From assembly GCF_028069725.1 (NCBI RefSeq), contig NZ_JANEWG010000044.1:1-34803 (forward strand): a stretch of 34,803 bases of DNA, given 5' to 3'. The first letter of the stretch is position 1; each line of letters opens with the position of its first letter. The notes beneath the pieces were generated by a model. It searched no databases and was not told the DNA's origin. It saw nothing but the letters and a program-made list of their open reading frames with translations. Both the position numbers and the translations under genes were made by a program. Shown here piece by piece: positions 1 to 9,731 of this stretch. The DNA comes from Citrobacter sp. Awk 4. Its GTDB lineage: Bacteria > Pseudomonadota > Gammaproteobacteria > Enterobacterales > Enterobacteriaceae.

Positions 1-483
1 GCATTTACCGAAGGCATTAATAATAAAGAATACTTTGATCAGCATAACATAACTTTGCATCAGATTAATCGCATTTAGACTTATAAATAATGCGGTTTTA
101 GGGTAAGATAATCATGAAAAATGGCTCTAAGGTTATGATATCTGCTATTAGACTGGATATGTGTTTATAACTAAGTCATTGCGCAACTTGCTTTTTTGTG
201 TGCTGCGAGAGTGCGTTAACTATTTTTACATTTGCCATGCTGACTCGTTTAACATTAGTAAGAAAGCACGAGTATCTAATAGATAAGACGCTTTTAACGA
301 TATATATAAGTGTATATCTGAGAGGGGAGTCATGTTGTCAGCAATGTGATATTCACTCTTACTTCGCTCAGCGACACCAGAGTGATACTGCCAGGGAGGG
401 ACATTACAAATGGAGTTGTTTGTTTCCGAATACACAGCATTAGCCCGCTCAGCTCAGTATGAGCCGCCAGTAAGTGAAAAATT
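1..483 (+). promoter_or_regulatory. AT-rich upstream/leader region of lrhA
   Basis: No convincing gene is seen in this stretch. It is clearly more AT-rich than the rest of the window and contains many TA-rich tracts, for example around 297-318, which could serve as -10 elements, but I cannot single out one promoter. In relatives the lrhA promoter lies far upstream of the start codon, so most of this region is probably promoter plus untranslated leader. Short open frames here (for example 198-443) lack a convincing ribosome binding site or recognisable protein features. The upstream neighbour is outside the window. Confidence 0.5.
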
Positions 484-1422
484 ATGATAAATGCAAATCG
501 TCCGATCATTAATCTCGACCTCGATCTGCTGAGAACGTTTGTTGCTGTTGCGGATCTGAACACCTTCGCAGCTGCGGCAGCGGCAGTATGCCGTACGCAG
601 TCTGCGGTCAGTCAGCAAATGCAACGCCTTGAGCAGCTCGTAGGAAAGGAATTGTTCGCCCGACATGGTCGTAACAAGCTTTTGACTGAACACGGTATCC
701 AACTTCTGGGATATGCCCGAAAAATTCTGCGTTTTAATGATGAAGCCTGTTCATCATTAATGTTCAGTAATCTTCAGGGGGTATTAACAATCGGCGCTTC
801 CGATGAATCAGCCGATACGATACTGCCTTTTTTACTCAATCGCATCAGTTCGGTTTATCCGAAACTTGCGCTGGACGTCAGGGTGAAGCGTAACGCCTTT
901 ATGGTCGATATGCTGAAGTCGCAGGAAGTGGATCTGATTGTGACCACCAATCGGCCTGGCACTTTCGACTGCCTTAACCTGCGCACATCGCCCACCCACT
1001 GGTACTGTGCCGCTGAGTATGTATTGCAAAAAGGCGAGCCGATTCCGTTGGTGTTGCTGGATGACCCCAGTCCGTTTCGTGACATCGTGCTGGCAACATT
1101 AAATGCGGCGAACATCCCGTGGCGTCTGGCGTATGTTGCGTCGACGTTACCGGCAGTCCGCGCGGCGGTGAAGGCAGGATTAGGGATAACTGCGCGCCCA
1201 GTCGAGATGATGAGCCCGGACCTGCGTGTGTTGAGCGCTGTGGATGGGCTGCCGCCATTGCCTGACACGGAATACTTGTTGTGTAGAGACCCGGCCAGCC
1301 AGAACGAACTTGCGCAGATTATCTATCAGGCGATGGACAGCTATCAGAATCCCTGGCAGTACTCGCAGTTTACCCCGGAAGGGGGAGATGATTCTCTGAT
1401 AGTTGAGAGTGACTTCGAGTAA
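484..1422 (+). CDS. lrhA: LysR-type transcriptional regulator LrhA
   Basis: This 312-residue protein is a LysR-family DNA-binding regulator. Residues about 12-70 form the winged helix-turn-helix ([16 protein letters not shown], then [12 protein letters not shown]), and the remainder is the two-lobed effector/oligomerisation domain. The N-terminal half is almost identical to E. coli LrhA as I recall it; divergence is mostly around residues 140-165 and in the C-terminal tail. In E. coli LrhA represses flhDC, and hence flagella and chemotaxis, represses type 1 fimbriae, affects RpoS levels and activates its own gene. The effector is not known. The ATG at 484 gives the family N-terminus ([14 protein letters not shown]); the ribosome binding site before it is weak. 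The gene sits directly upstream of the nuo operon in the same direction, as in E. coli, but is separated from it by a strong terminator. Confidence 0.96.
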   Translation: MINANRPIINLDLDLLRTFVAVADLNTFAAAAAAVCRTQSAVSQQMQRLEQLVGKELFARHGRNKLLTEHGIQLLGYARKILRFNDEACSSLMFSNLQGVLTIGASDESADTILPFLLNRISSVYPKLALDVRVKRNAFMVDMLKSQEVDLIVTTNRPGTFDCLNLRTSPTHWYCAAEYVLQKGEPIPLVLLDDPSPFRDIVLATLNAANIPWRLAYVASTLPAVRAAVKAGLGITARPVEMMSPDLRVLSAVDGLPPLPDTEYLLCRDPASQNELAQIIYQAMDSYQNPWQYSQFTPEGGDDSLIVESDFE

Positions 1423-1460
1423 CGCGCCACCCAAAAACGTTATTAAATGTAAGTGTAAAA

Positions 1461-1503
1461 AAGAACCGCTGATGATGAAAAATCACTCAGTGGTTCTTTT
1501 TTT
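1461..1503 (+). terminator. Rho-independent terminator of lrhA
   Basis: A 12-bp stem (AAGAACCGCTGA at 1461-1472 pairing with TCAGTGGTTCTT at 1487-1498, one G-U pair) closes a 14-nt loop and runs into an unbroken T tract (1497-1503). It lies 39 bp after the lrhA stop codon and should separate lrhA transcription from nuo. Confidence 0.88.
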
Positions 1504-2048
1504 GTACAAACCGAGTGAGATGGCATTCACGGCTGAAAGAAAATCTCATTAAATCAGCGATTAAAGATTATTTTTCAGTATTGCGCATAAAATGCGCATT
1601 TGAGGCTTGAGTTTCTGCCAATGTTAAAAAACTAGAGAAATTGTTGCTGTTTTTTAGGGTGGATTAACAAAAGCGTGTCACAGATCAAGAAAATACTCCT
1701 ATTTAGGGGGAGGCATCTGCACGAAATCCTGTCAAAATAGAGGCGCATTATCTCTTTAACCTCGCAACGGACACGATTCAACAAAGTTAAAGCCGACTGA
1801 CGATGCGATCGAATCCAGTCATAAGGGCATTAAATGTTAACCTTGTTGTTTTGATGTAAATTAATGTGAGGTAACTTTTGTTAAAGTTGACAAAAGGTTA
1901 TAGAAAGGAGTAAAAAACCACATCAATTAGCTGTTTAATCGTTTTCTACAGTTATTGTAGGGTTTTTTTTATTCCTCCCCATGAATCGATGTGGCGTTCA
2001 TCTGCCGAAAAGAGCAGAGAATTTGGCGCTACTTTTGATGAGTAAGCA
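1504..2048 (+). promoter_or_regulatory. nuo operon control region and long leader
   Basis: This 545-bp stretch holds no gene. It carries the candidate nuo promoter at 1887-1916, a short hairpin followed by eight T at 1946-1970, and two copies of the NarL-type heptamer TACTCCT in opposite orientations (1694-1700 on +, 1906-1912 on -). GTTAA-like direct repeats (1836, 1871, 1880) could be ArcA contacts. In E. coli the nuo operon is known to be controlled by ArcA, NarL, FNR, IHF and Fis from a similarly long upstream region. Which of these sites work here is inference. Confidence 0.6.
1887..1916 (+). promoter_or_regulatory. Candidate sigma-70 promoter for nuo
   Basis: A perfect TTGACA at 1887-1892 is followed after 18 bp by TAAAAA at 1911-1916 (4 of 6 matches to the -10 consensus). 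A start near 1923 would give a leader of about 125 nt before nuoA. The -35 is strong and the -10 mediocre, which fits a regulated promoter. Other promoters further upstream are likely. Confidence 0.4.
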
Positions 2049-2492
2049 ATGAGTATGTCAACATCCACTGAAATCATCGCTCATCACTGGGCATTCGCTA
2101 TCTTTCTTATTGTTGCCATTGGACTGTGCTGCCTGATGCTCGTCGGCGGTTGGTTTTTAGGCGGTCGCGCACGCGCGAGGTCGAAAAACGTTCCGTTTGA
2201 ATCAGGTATTGACTCAGTTGGCTCCGCCCGCTTACGCCTGTCTGCCAAGTTTTATCTGGTAGCCATGTTCTTCGTTATCTTCGACGTTGAAGCGCTGTAT
2301 CTGTTCGCATGGTCAACTTCTATCCGCGAGAGCGGCTGGATTGGCTTTGTGGAAGCTGCAATTTTTATTTTTGTGTTACTGGCAGGTCTGGTTTATCTGG
2401 TGCGTATTGGCGCGCTGGACTGGACGCCCGCGCGTTCACGCCGCGAGCGTATGAACCCGGAAACGAACAGTATCGCTAATCGTCAACGCTAA
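2049..2492 (+). CDS. nuoA: NADH-quinone oxidoreductase subunit A
   Basis: NuoA is a small membrane subunit of complex I at the junction of the membrane arm and the quinone site. The 147 residues match the E. coli length and are nearly identical to it. Three hydrophobic segments lie at about 14-37, 67-88 and 97-119. The conserved acidic residues of the family are present: Glu51 in the loop and Asp79/Glu81 in the second helix. It is the first gene of nuoA-N. I chose the ATG at 2049 from the conserved MSMSTSTE start; an in-frame ATG at 2055 is a possible alternative. No strong Shine-Dalgarno sequence precedes it. nuoB follows after 15 bp with a good AGG-type binding site. Confidence 0.97.
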   Translation: MSMSTSTEIIAHHWAFAIFLIVAIGLCCLMLVGGWFLGGRARARSKNVPFESGIDSVGSARLRLSAKFYLVAMFFVIFDVEALYLFAWSTSIRESGWIGFVEAAIFIFVLLAGLVYLVRIGALDWTPARSRRERMNPETNSIANRQR

Positions 2493-2507
2493 CCGCGAGG
2501 CATTAAG

Positions 2508-3170
2508 ATGGATTATACGCTCACCCGCATAGATCCTAACGGTGAGAATGACCGTTACCCCCTGCAAAAACAGGAGATCGTAACCGACCCCCTGGAGCAA
2601 GAAGTTAACAAAAACGTGTTCATGGGCAAACTGCATGACATGGTTAACTGGGGTCGTAAGAACTCAATTTGGCCGTACAACTTCGGCCTTTCCTGCTGCT
2701 ACGTAGAAATGGTGACCTCGTTCACCGCCGTGCATGACGTGGCGCGCTTTGGTGCGGAAGTACTGCGTGCTTCGCCGCGTCAGGCTGACCTGATGGTGGT
2801 TGCGGGAACCTGCTTCACCAAAATGGCTCCGGTCATTCAGCGTCTTTATGACCAGATGCTGGAGCCAAAGTGGGTTATCTCCATGGGTGCATGTGCCAAC
2901 TCTGGCGGTATGTATGATATTTACTCGGTAGTTCAGGGCGTTGATAAGTTTATTCCGGTGGATGTGTATATCCCGGGATGTCCGCCGCGCCCGGAAGCGT
3001 ACATGCAGGCGCTGATGCTGCTGCAGGATTCGATTGGCAAAGAACGTCGTCCGCTCTCCTGGGTGGTTGGCGATCAGGGCGTTTATCGCGCCAATATGCA
3101 GTCAGAGCGCGAGCGTAAACGCGGCGAACGCATTGCAGTAACGAATCTTCGTACACCAGACGAGATTTAA
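2508..3170 (+). CDS. nuoB: NADH-quinone oxidoreductase subunit B
   Basis: NuoB carries cluster N2, the last [4Fe-4S] centre of the peripheral arm of complex I, which passes electrons to quinone. The 220 residues equal the E. coli length. The four ligands are visible: the adjacent pair Cys63-Cys64 (LSCCYVEM), Cys129 (GACANSGG) and Cys158 (GCPPRPE). It is a soluble protein docked on the membrane arm against NuoCD, NuoI and NuoH. Second gene of the operon. It is followed by an 86-bp gap containing a two-stage hairpin. Confidence 0.98.
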   Translation: MDYTLTRIDPNGENDRYPLQKQEIVTDPLEQEVNKNVFMGKLHDMVNWGRKNSIWPYNFGLSCCYVEMVTSFTAVHDVARFGAEVLRASPRQADLMVVAGTCFTKMAPVIQRLYDQMLEPKWVISMGACANSGGMYDIYSVVQGVDKFIPVDVYIPGCPPRPEAYMQALMLLQDSIGKERRPLSWVVGDQGVYRANMQSERERKRGERIAVTNLRTPDEI

Positions 3171-3179
3171 TTTGCGCCT

Positions 3180-3238
3180 GTCGGCAGCCGTACTTCACTT
3201 CGCTCATCACTACATAAATAGCGCGAAGGCCTGCCGAC
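3180..3238 (+). other. Hairpin in the nuoB-nuoC gap
   Basis: A perfect 8-bp outer stem (GTCGGCAG at 3180-3187 with CTGCCGAC at 3231-3238) encloses an inner stem (CTTCG at 3198-3202 with CGAAG at 3224-3228, extendable past a small bulge). There is no T tract, so it is not a simple terminator. It could be an mRNA stability or processing element, or a degenerate intergenic repeat. Confidence 0.6.
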
Positions 3239-3256
3239 CACCACGGACCATTTGCA

Positions 3257-5059
3257 ATGGTGAACAATATGACCGACTTAACCGCGCAAGACGCCGCATG
3301 GCAAACCCGGGACCATCTGGATGACCCGGTCATTGGCGAACTGCGCAACCGTTTTGGGCCGGATGCCTTTACCGTTCAGGCGACCCGCACCGGAGTACCC
3401 GTTGTTTGGGTCAAACGAGAACAACTGCTGGAAGTTGGCGATTTCTTAAAGAGACTGCCAAAACCTTACGTCATGCTGTTTGACTTACACGGCATGGACG
3501 AGCGTCTGCGCACACACCGTGACGGGTTACCCGCCGCGGATTTTTCCGTTTTCTATCACCTGATTTCCATTGAACGCAATCGCGATATCATGCTCAAGGT
3601 GGCGTTGTCTGAAAACGATCTGCGTGTGCCGACCTTCACCAAACTGTTCCCCAACGCCAACTGGTATGAGCGTGAAACCTGGGAAATGTTTGGTATTGAT
3701 ATCGAAGGTCACCCGCATCTGACGCGACTGCTGATGCCGCATACCTGGCAGGGCCATCCGCTGCGTAAAGACTACCCGGCGCGTGCGACTGAATTCGATC
3801 CGTTTGAGCTGACCAAAGCCAAGCAGGATCTGGAAATGGAAGCGCTGACCTTTAAGCCAGAAGATTGGGGAATGACTCGTGGTACCGATAACGAGGACTT
3901 CATGTTCCTCAACCTCGGTCCGAACCACCCGTCTTCCCACGGTGCATTCCGTATTGTGCTTCAGCTTGACGGCGAAGAGATCGTAGATTGCGTACCTGAC
4001 ATCGGCTACCACCACCGTGGCGCTGAGAAGATGGGCGAACGTCAGTCCTGGCACAGCTACATTCCGTACACTGACCGTATCGAGTACCTCGGCGGCTGCG
4101 TCAACGAAATGCCATACGTGCTGGCCGTTGAAAAACTGGCGGGCATTACCGTGCCGGATCGCGTCAACGTAATCCGCGTGATGCTTTCCGAACTGTTCCG
4201 CATCAACAGCCACCTGCTGTATATCTCGACGTTTATTCAGGACGTCGGCGCAATGACCCCCGTGTTCTTCGCCTTTACCGACCGTCAGAAAATCTACGAC
4301 GTAGTGGAAGCGATCACCGGTTACCGTATGCACCCGGCCTGGTTCCGTATCGGCGGTGTTGCTCACGATCTGCCGCGCGGTTGGGACAAACTGCTGCGTG
4401 ACTTCCTCGACTGGATGCCGAAGCGCCTCGATTCCTACGAGAAAGCCGCGCTGCGTAACACCATCCTGAAGGGCCGTTCACAGGGTGTTGCCGCTTACGG
4501 TAAGAAAGAAGCGCTGGACTGGGGCTGTACCGGCGCTGCGCTGCGCGCGACCGGGATTGACTTCGACGTGCGTAAATCACGTCCGTACTCTGGCTATGAA
4601 AACTTCGACTTTGAAGTGCCGGTTGGCGGCGGTGTTTCCGACTGCTACACCCGCGTAATGTTGAAAGTAGAAGAGTTGCGTCAGAGTCTGCGCATCCTTG
4701 AGCAGTGCCTCAATAATATGCCGGAAGGCCCGTTCAAAGCGGATCACCCGCTGACGACGCCGCCGCCGAAAGAGCGCACGCTGCAACATATCGAAACCCT
4801 GATCACCCACTTCCTGCAAGTGTCGTGGGGCCCGGTGATGCCGGCGAACGAGTCCTTCCAGATGGTGGAAGCGACCAAGGGTATCAACAGTTACTACCTG
4901 ACCAGCGATGGCAGCACCATGAGCTACCGTACGCGTATCCGTACCCCGAGCTATGCGCACCTGCAGCAGATCCCGGTGGCGGTTCGCGGCAGCCTGGTGT
5001 CCGACCTGATCGTCCATCTGGGTAGTATCGATTTTGTTATGTCAGATGTGGACCGCTAA
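3257..5059 (+). CDS. nuoC: NADH-quinone oxidoreductase fused subunit C/D
   Basis: A single 600-residue protein in which the NuoC (30 kDa) and NuoD (49 kDa) subunits of complex I are fused, as in E. coli and relatives. Residues about 1-185 are the NuoC part with the family motif around HPLRKDYPA. Residues about 210-600 are the NuoD part, derived from [NiFe]-hydrogenase large subunits, with [12 protein letters not shown] and [11 protein letters not shown]. With NuoB, NuoD forms the quinone-binding pocket near cluster N2. The start [10 protein letters not shown] at 3257 is conserved; an internal ATG at 3269 is possible, and neither has a strong binding site. nuoE follows after 2 bp. The symbol nuoCD is also used. 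Confidence 0.97.
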   Translation: MVNNMTDLTAQDAAWQTRDHLDDPVIGELRNRFGPDAFTVQATRTGVPVVWVKREQLLEVGDFLKRLPKPYVMLFDLHGMDERLRTHRDGLPAADFSVFYHLISIERNRDIMLKVALSENDLRVPTFTKLFPNANWYERETWEMFGIDIEGHPHLTRLLMPHTWQGHPLRKDYPARATEFDPFELTKAKQDLEMEALTFKPEDWGMTRGTDNEDFMFLNLGPNHPSSHGAFRIVLQLDGEEIVDCVPDIGYHHRGAEKMGERQSWHSYIPYTDRIEYLGGCVNEMPYVLAVEKLAGITVPDRVNVIRVMLSELFRINSHLLYISTFIQDVGAMTPVFFAFTDRQKIYDVVEAITGYRMHPAWFRIGGVAHDLPRGWDKLLRDFLDWMPKRLDSYEKAALRNTILKGRSQGVAAYGKKEALDWGCTGAALRATGIDFDVRKSRPYSGYENFDFEVPVGGGVSDCYTRVMLKVEELRQSLRILEQCLNNMPEGPFKADHPLTTPPPKERTLQHIETLITHFLQVSWGPVMPANESFQMVEATKGINSYYLTSDGSTMSYRTRIRTPSYAHLQQIPVAVRGSLVSDLIVHLGSIDFVMSDVDR

Positions 5060-5061
5060 TT

Positions 5062-5562
5062 ATGCACGAGAATCAACAACCACAAACCGAGGCTTTTGAG
5101 CTGAGTGCGGCAGAGCGTGAAGCCATTGAGCACGAGAAGCACCACTACGAAGACCCGCGTGCGGCGTCCATTGAAGCGCTGAAAATCGTTCAGAAGCAGC
5201 GTGGCTGGGTGCCGGATGGCGCGATCTATGCGATCGCTGACGTGCTGGGTATTCCGGCCAGCGACGTCGAAGGCGTTGCGACGTTCTACAGCCAGATCTT
5301 CCGCCAGCCGGTCGGTCGCCATGTGATCCGCTATTGCGACAGCGTGGTGTGTCATATCAATGGTTACCAGGGGATCCAGGCCGCGCTTGAGAAAAAGCTC
5401 AACATTAAGCCGGGGCAGACGACCTTTGACGGTCGCTTTACGCTGCTGCCGACCTGCTGTCTGGGGAACTGTGACAAAGGGCCGAACATGATGATCGATG
5501 ACGATACTCATGCTCACCTGACCCCGGAAGGCATTCCTGAATTACTGGAGCGGTATAAATGA
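5062..5562 (+). CDS. nuoE: NADH-quinone oxidoreductase subunit E
   Basis: NuoE is the 24-kDa thioredoxin-like subunit of the NADH-oxidising module and carries the [2Fe-2S] cluster N1a. The 166 residues equal the E. coli length. Cluster ligands are visible as Cys92 and Cys97 ([11 protein letters not shown]) and Cys133 and Cys137 ([10 protein letters not shown]). It binds NuoF and NuoG in the cytoplasmic tip of the peripheral arm. The gene lies 2 bp after nuoCD, and its end overlaps nuoF by 4 bp (ATGA), indicating coupled translation. Confidence 0.98.
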   Translation: MHENQQPQTEAFELSAAEREAIEHEKHHYEDPRAASIEALKIVQKQRGWVPDGAIYAIADVLGIPASDVEGVATFYSQIFRQPVGRHVIRYCDSVVCHINGYQGIQAALEKKLNIKPGQTTFDGRFTLLPTCCLGNCDKGPNMMIDDDTHAHLTPEGIPELLERYK

Positions 5563-6896
5563 AAAACATTATCCGTACTCCCGAAACGCATCCGCTGACC
5601 TGGCGTCTGCGCGATGACAATCAGCCGGTATGGCTGGATGAATACCGCAGCAAAAACGGCTACGAAGGTGCGCGTAAAGCGCTGACCGGTCTCTCTCCGG
5701 ATGAGATCGTCAACCAGGTTAAAGACGCTGGCCTGAAAGGGCGTGGCGGTGCGGGCTTCTCCACGGGTCTGAAGTGGAGCCTGATGCCAAAAGATGAATC
5801 CATGAACATCCGTTACCTGCTGTGTAACGCCGATGAAATGGAGCCTGGCACCTATAAAGACCGTCTGCTGATGGAACAGCTGCCGCATCTGCTGGTAGAA
5901 GGTATGCTGATCTCCGCGTTTGCGCTGAAAGCGTACCGGGGTTACATCTTCCTGCGCGGTGAATACATTGAAGCGGCGGTGAATCTGCGCCGCGCCATTG
6001 CCGAAGCGACCGAAGCCGGTCTGCTTGGCAAAAACATCATGGGCACCGGGTTCGATTTCGAACTGTTCGTGCACACTGGGGCTGGGCGTTACATCTGCGG
6101 TGAAGAGACCGCGCTGATTAACTCCCTCGAAGGTCGTCGCGCTAACCCACGCTCCAAGCCGCCGTTCCCGGCCAGCTCCGGCGCATGGGGCAAACCGACC
6201 TGCGTCAACAACGTCGAAACGTTGTGTAACGTTCCGGCGATCCTCGATAACGGCGTCGAGTGGTATCAGAACATTTCGAAGAGCAAAGACGCGGGCACCA
6301 AGCTGATGGGCTTCTCTGGTCGCGTGAAGAATCCGGGACTGTGGGAGTTGCCGTTTGGCACCACCGCGCGTGAGATCCTCGAAGATTACGCTGGCGGTAT
6401 GCGCGATGGGCTGAAGTTCAAAGCCTGGCAACCTGGCGGCGCAGGTACTGACTTCCTGACCGAAGCACACCTCGACCTGCCGATGGAATTTGAAAGCATC
6501 GGCAAAGCGGGCAGCCGTCTGGGGACCGCGCTGGCAATGGCGGTTGACCACGAGATCGGTATGGTGTCGCTGGTGCGTAACCTGGAAGAGTTCTTTGCCC
6601 GTGAATCGTGTGGCTGGTGTACGCCGTGTCGCGATGGTCTGCCGTGGAGCGTAAAAATTCTGCGTGCGCTGGAGCGTGGTGAAGGCCAGCCGGGGGATAT
6701 CGAGACACTTGAGCAACTGTGTCGTTTCCTCGGTCCCGGGAAAACCTTCTGTGCGCACGCGCCAGGTGCGGTTGAACCTTTGCAGAGCGCCATTAAATAT
6801 TTCCGCGAAGAATTCGAAGCTGGCATCAAGCAGTCGTTCAGTAATACCCATGCGATTGGTGGTATTCAACCGAACCTGCTGAAAGAGCGCTGGTGA
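5559..6896 (+). CDS. nuoF: NADH-quinone oxidoreductase subunit F (NADH- and FMN-binding)
   Basis: NuoF is the site where NADH reduces FMN, after which electrons enter the Fe-S chain. The 445 residues match E. coli. The glycine-rich [10 protein letters not shown] loop (61-70) and the [18 protein letters not shown] stretch (175-192) form the NADH/FMN site. The cluster N3 ligands are Cys351, Cys354 and Cys357 (CGWCTPC) plus Cys398. The start overlaps the nuoE stop by 4 bp. A 99-bp gap with two hairpins separates it from nuoG. Confidence 0.98.
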   Translation: MKNIIRTPETHPLTWRLRDDNQPVWLDEYRSKNGYEGARKALTGLSPDEIVNQVKDAGLKGRGGAGFSTGLKWSLMPKDESMNIRYLLCNADEMEPGTYKDRLLMEQLPHLLVEGMLISAFALKAYRGYIFLRGEYIEAAVNLRRAIAEATEAGLLGKNIMGTGFDFELFVHTGAGRYICGEETALINSLEGRRANPRSKPPFPASSGAWGKPTCVNNVETLCNVPAILDNGVEWYQNISKSKDAGTKLMGFSGRVKNPGLWELPFGTTAREILEDYAGGMRDGLKFKAWQPGGAGTDFLTEAHLDLPMEFESIGKAGSRLGTALAMAVDHEIGMVSLVRNLEEFFARESCGWCTPCRDGLPWSVKILRALERGEGQPGDIETLEQLCRFLGPGKTFCAHAPGAVEPLQSAIKYFREEFEAGIKQSFSNTHAIGGIQPNLLKERW

Positions 6897-6904
6897 TTTC
6901 AGGC

Positions 6905-6984
6905 CTCACCTGCACGTGCGTAGTCAGGTGAGAAGCACTGAATCGCGATAAGAATTTCGATTAACGCTCAGTCTCAGACTGAGC
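6905..6984 (+). other. Two hairpins in the nuoF-nuoG gap
   Basis: The first is a perfect 8-bp stem, CTCACCTG at 6905-6912 with CAGGTGAG at 6925-6932. The second is an almost continuous palindrome, GCTCAGTCT at 6966-6974 with AGACTGAGC at 6976-6984 around one central base, ending 11 bp before the first possible nuoG start. Neither is followed by a T tract. Likely roles are mRNA stability or control of nuoG translation, but this is inference. Confidence 0.6.
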
Positions 6985-6995
6985 CAACTGGAAGC

Positions 6996-9731
6996 ATGCT
7001 GACTATGGCTACGATTCATGTAGACGGCAAAGAATATGAGGTCAATGGCTCAGACAACCTGTTACAGGCATGTCTGTCCCTCGGCCTTGATATTCCGTAC
7101 TTTTGCTGGCATCCGGCGCTGGGAAGCGTCGGTGCTTGCCGCCAGTGTGCGGTGAAGCAATATCAAAACGCGGAAGACACGCGTGGTCGCCTGGTGATGT
7201 CTTGTATGACACCGGCCACCGAAGGCACCTTTATCTCTATTGACGACGAAGAAGCGAAACAGTTCCGTGAAAGTGTAGTGGAGTGGTTGATGACCAACCA
7301 CCCGCACGACTGTCCGGTGTGTGAAGAGGGCGGTAACTGCCACCTTCAGGATATGACCGTGATGACCGGCCATAACTTCCGTCGCTATCGTTTCACCAAA
7401 CGTACTCACCGCAATCAGGATTTGGGGCCGTTCATCTCTCACGAAATGAACCGCTGCATCGCTTGCTACCGCTGCGTGCGTTACTACAAAGATTACGCTG
7501 ATGGCGGCGATCTGGGCGTTTATGGCGCACATGACAACGTCTACTTCGGTCGTCCGGAAGACGGTACGCTTGAAAGCGAATTCTCCGGCAACCTGGTCGA
7601 AATCTGTCCGACCGGCGTCTTCACTGATAAAACGCACTCCGAGCGTTATAACCGTAAATGGGACATGCAGTTTGCGCCAAGCATCTGCCAGCAGTGTTCC
7701 ATCGGCTGTAACACCAGCCCGGGTGAGCGTTACGGCGAATTGCGTCGTATCGAAAACCGTTACAACGGCACCGTTAACCACTACTTCCTCTGCGACCGTG
7801 GTCGTTTTGGCTATGGTTACGTCAACCTGAAAGACCGTCCACGTCAGCCGGTTCAGCGTCGTGGCGATGATCTGATCACGCTGAACGCCGAACAGGCGAT
7901 GCAGGGTGCGGCGGATATTCTGCGTCAATCGAAGAAAGTGATTGGTATCGGTTCGCCACGCGCCAGCGTCGAGAGCAACTTCGCGCTGCGTGAACTGGTG
8001 GGTGCGGAAAACTTCTACACCGGTATCGCTCACGGCGAACAGGAACGTCTGGAGCTGGCGCTGAAAGTGCTGCAAGAAGGCGGTATTCATACCCCTGCAT
8101 TGCGTGATATTGAATCTTACGACGCCGTGCTGGTGCTGGGTGAAGACATCACGCAGACCGGGGCACGCGTTGCGCTGGCTGTGCGCCAGGCCGTGAAAGG
8201 GAAAGCACGCGAAATGGCCGCAGCACAGAAAGTGGCTGACTGGCAGATTGCGGCGATCCTTAACATCGGTCAACGTGCGAAGCATCCGCTGTTCGTGACT
8301 AACGTCGATAACACCCGTCTGGATGATATTGCGGCGTGGACTTACCGTGCGCCGGTCGAAGATCAGGCTCGCTTAGGTTTTGCTATTGCGCATGCGCTTG
8401 ATAACAGCGCGCCGGCGGTGGACGGTATCGACCGCGATCTGCAAAACAAAATTGATGTGATCGTTCAGGCCCTGGCCGGAGCGAAAAAACCGTTGATTAT
8501 CTCCGGCACCAACGCCGGGAGCGCGGAAGTGATTCAGGCCGCTGCTAACGTAGCAAAAGCACTGAAAGGCCGTGGCGCTGACGTCGGTATCACCATGATT
8601 GCCCGTTCCGTGAACAGCATGGGCCTCGGGATGATTGGCGGTGGGTCGCTGGACGACGCGTTAACCGAACTGGAAACCGGTCGTGCTGACGCCGTCGTGG
8701 TACTGGAAAACGACCTGCATCGTCATGCTTCGGCAATTCGTGTTAACGCTGCGCTGGCAAAAGCGCCGCTGGTAATGGTGATTGATCATCAGCGTACGGC
8801 GATTATGGACAGTGCCCATCTGGTCCTCTCCGCGGCAAGCTTTGCTGAAAGCGACGGTACCGTTATCAACAACGAAGGCCGCGCACAGCGTTTCTTCCAG
8901 GTGTATGATCCGGCGTACTACGAAGCCAACACCGTGATGCTGGAAAGCTGGCGCTGGCTGCACTCGCTGCACAGTACTGTACGTAACCGTGAAGTCGACT
9001 GGACGCAGCTTGACCACGTCATCGACGCCGCGATTGCTGCTCTGCCGCAACTGGCGGGTATCAAAGATGCTGCGCCGGACGCGACTTTCCGCGTGAATGG
9101 TCAGAAACTGGCGCGTGAGCCACACCGTTACAGCGGTCGTACCGCGATGCGTGCCAACATTAGCGTTCACGAGCCGCGCCAGCCGCAGGACAAAGACACC
9201 ATGTTTGCCTTCTCGATGGAAGGGAACAACCAGCCGGGCGCGCCGCGTTCGCAGATTCCATTTGCCTGGGCGCCAGGCTGGAACTCCCCACAGGCATGGA
9301 ACAAATTCCAGGCTGAAGTGGGTGGGAAACTGCGTCATGGTGATCCGGGCGTTCGCCTGATCGAGGCGTCTGAGGGCGGTCTGGAGTACTTCACGACCGT
9401 TCCGGCAGGTTTCCAGGCACAAGAGGGTAAATGGCGTATCGCGCCGTACTACCATCTGTTTGGTAGCGACGAGATGTCACAGCGTTCTCCGGTCTTCCAG
9501 AGCCGTATGCCGCAGCCGTACATCAAACTCAACCCGGCCGATGCCGCGAAGTTGGGCGTGAATGCCGGTACGCGCGTCTCCTTTAGTTATGATGGCAACA
9601 CGGTTACGCTGCCGGTTGAAATCGCTGAAGGTCTGACGGCAGGGCAGGTAGGTTTGCCGATGGGTATGCCTGGCATTGCGCCGGTGCTGGCGGGCGCGCG
9701 TCTTGAGGATCTGCAGGAGGCACAACAATGA
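6996..9731 (+). CDS. nuoG: NADH-quinone oxidoreductase subunit G
   Basis: NuoG is the largest soluble subunit of complex I. Its N-terminal 270 residues carry four Fe-S clusters and the rest is a molybdopterin-oxidoreductase-like fold that no longer holds the cofactor. Ligands seen (numbering from the first ATG): Cys37, Cys48, Cys51, Cys70 for the [2Fe-2S] centre N1b; His102, Cys106, Cys109, Cys115 for N5; Cys154, Cys157, Cys160, Cys204 for N4; and Cys231, Cys234, Cys238, Cys266 for the off-pathway centre N7, which only some bacteria keep. There are 911 residues from the ATG at 6996 (MLTMATIHV); the ATG at 7005 gives 908. A GGAA lies close to the first start and better spaced from the second, so the start is uncertain. 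Its end overlaps nuoH by 4 bp. Confidence 0.97.
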   Translation: MLTMATIHVDGKEYEVNGSDNLLQACLSLGLDIPYFCWHPALGSVGACRQCAVKQYQNAEDTRGRLVMSCMTPATEGTFISIDDEEAKQFRESVVEWLMTNHPHDCPVCEEGGNCHLQDMTVMTGHNFRRYRFTKRTHRNQDLGPFISHEMNRCIACYRCVRYYKDYADGGDLGVYGAHDNVYFGRPEDGTLESEFSGNLVEICPTGVFTDKTHSERYNRKWDMQFAPSICQQCSIGCNTSPGERYGELRRIENRYNGTVNHYFLCDRGRFGYGYVNLKDRPRQPVQRRGDDLITLNAEQAMQGAADILRQSKKVIGIGSPRASVESNFALRELVGAENFYTGIAHGEQERLELALKVLQEGGIHTPALRDIESYDAVLVLGEDITQTGARVALAVRQAVKGKAREMAAAQKVADWQIAAILNIGQRAKHPLFVTNVDNTRLDDIAAWTYRAPVEDQARLGFAIAHALDNSAPAVDGIDRDLQNKIDVIVQALAGAKKPLIISGTNAGSAEVIQAAANVAKALKGRGADVGITMIARSVNSMGLGMIGGGSLDDALTELETGRADAVVVLENDLHRHASAIRVNAALAKAPLVMVIDHQRTAIMDSAHLVLSAASFAESDGTVINNEGRAQRFFQVYDPAYYEANTVMLESWRWLHSLHSTVRNREVDWTQLDHVIDAAIAALPQLAGIKDAAPDATFRVNGQKLAREPHRYSGRTAMRANISVHEPRQPQDKDTMFAFSMEGNNQPGAPRSQIPFAWAPGWNSPQAWNKFQAEVGGKLRHGDPGVRLIEASEGGLEYFTTVPAGFQAQEGKWRIAPYYHLFGSDEMSQRSPVFQSRMPQPYIKLNPADAAKLGVNAGTRVSFSYDGNTVTLPVEIAEGLTAGQVGLPMGMPGIAPVLAGARLEDLQEAQQ

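Noticed and set aside
198-443. 81-codon open frame upstream of lrhA
   Set aside because: It has no convincing ribosome binding site or recognisable domain, lies in AT-rich leader DNA, and overlaps open frames on the other strand; likely chance.
1836-1890. ArcA box upstream of nuoA
   Set aside because: GTTAA-like repeats occur at 1836, 1871 and 1880, but none are spaced by the expected 11 bp, so no specific site is called.
3257-5059. Possible gene fusion artefact or frameshift joining nuoC and nuoD
   Set aside because: The C-D fusion is normal for enterobacteria and the length matches E. coli.
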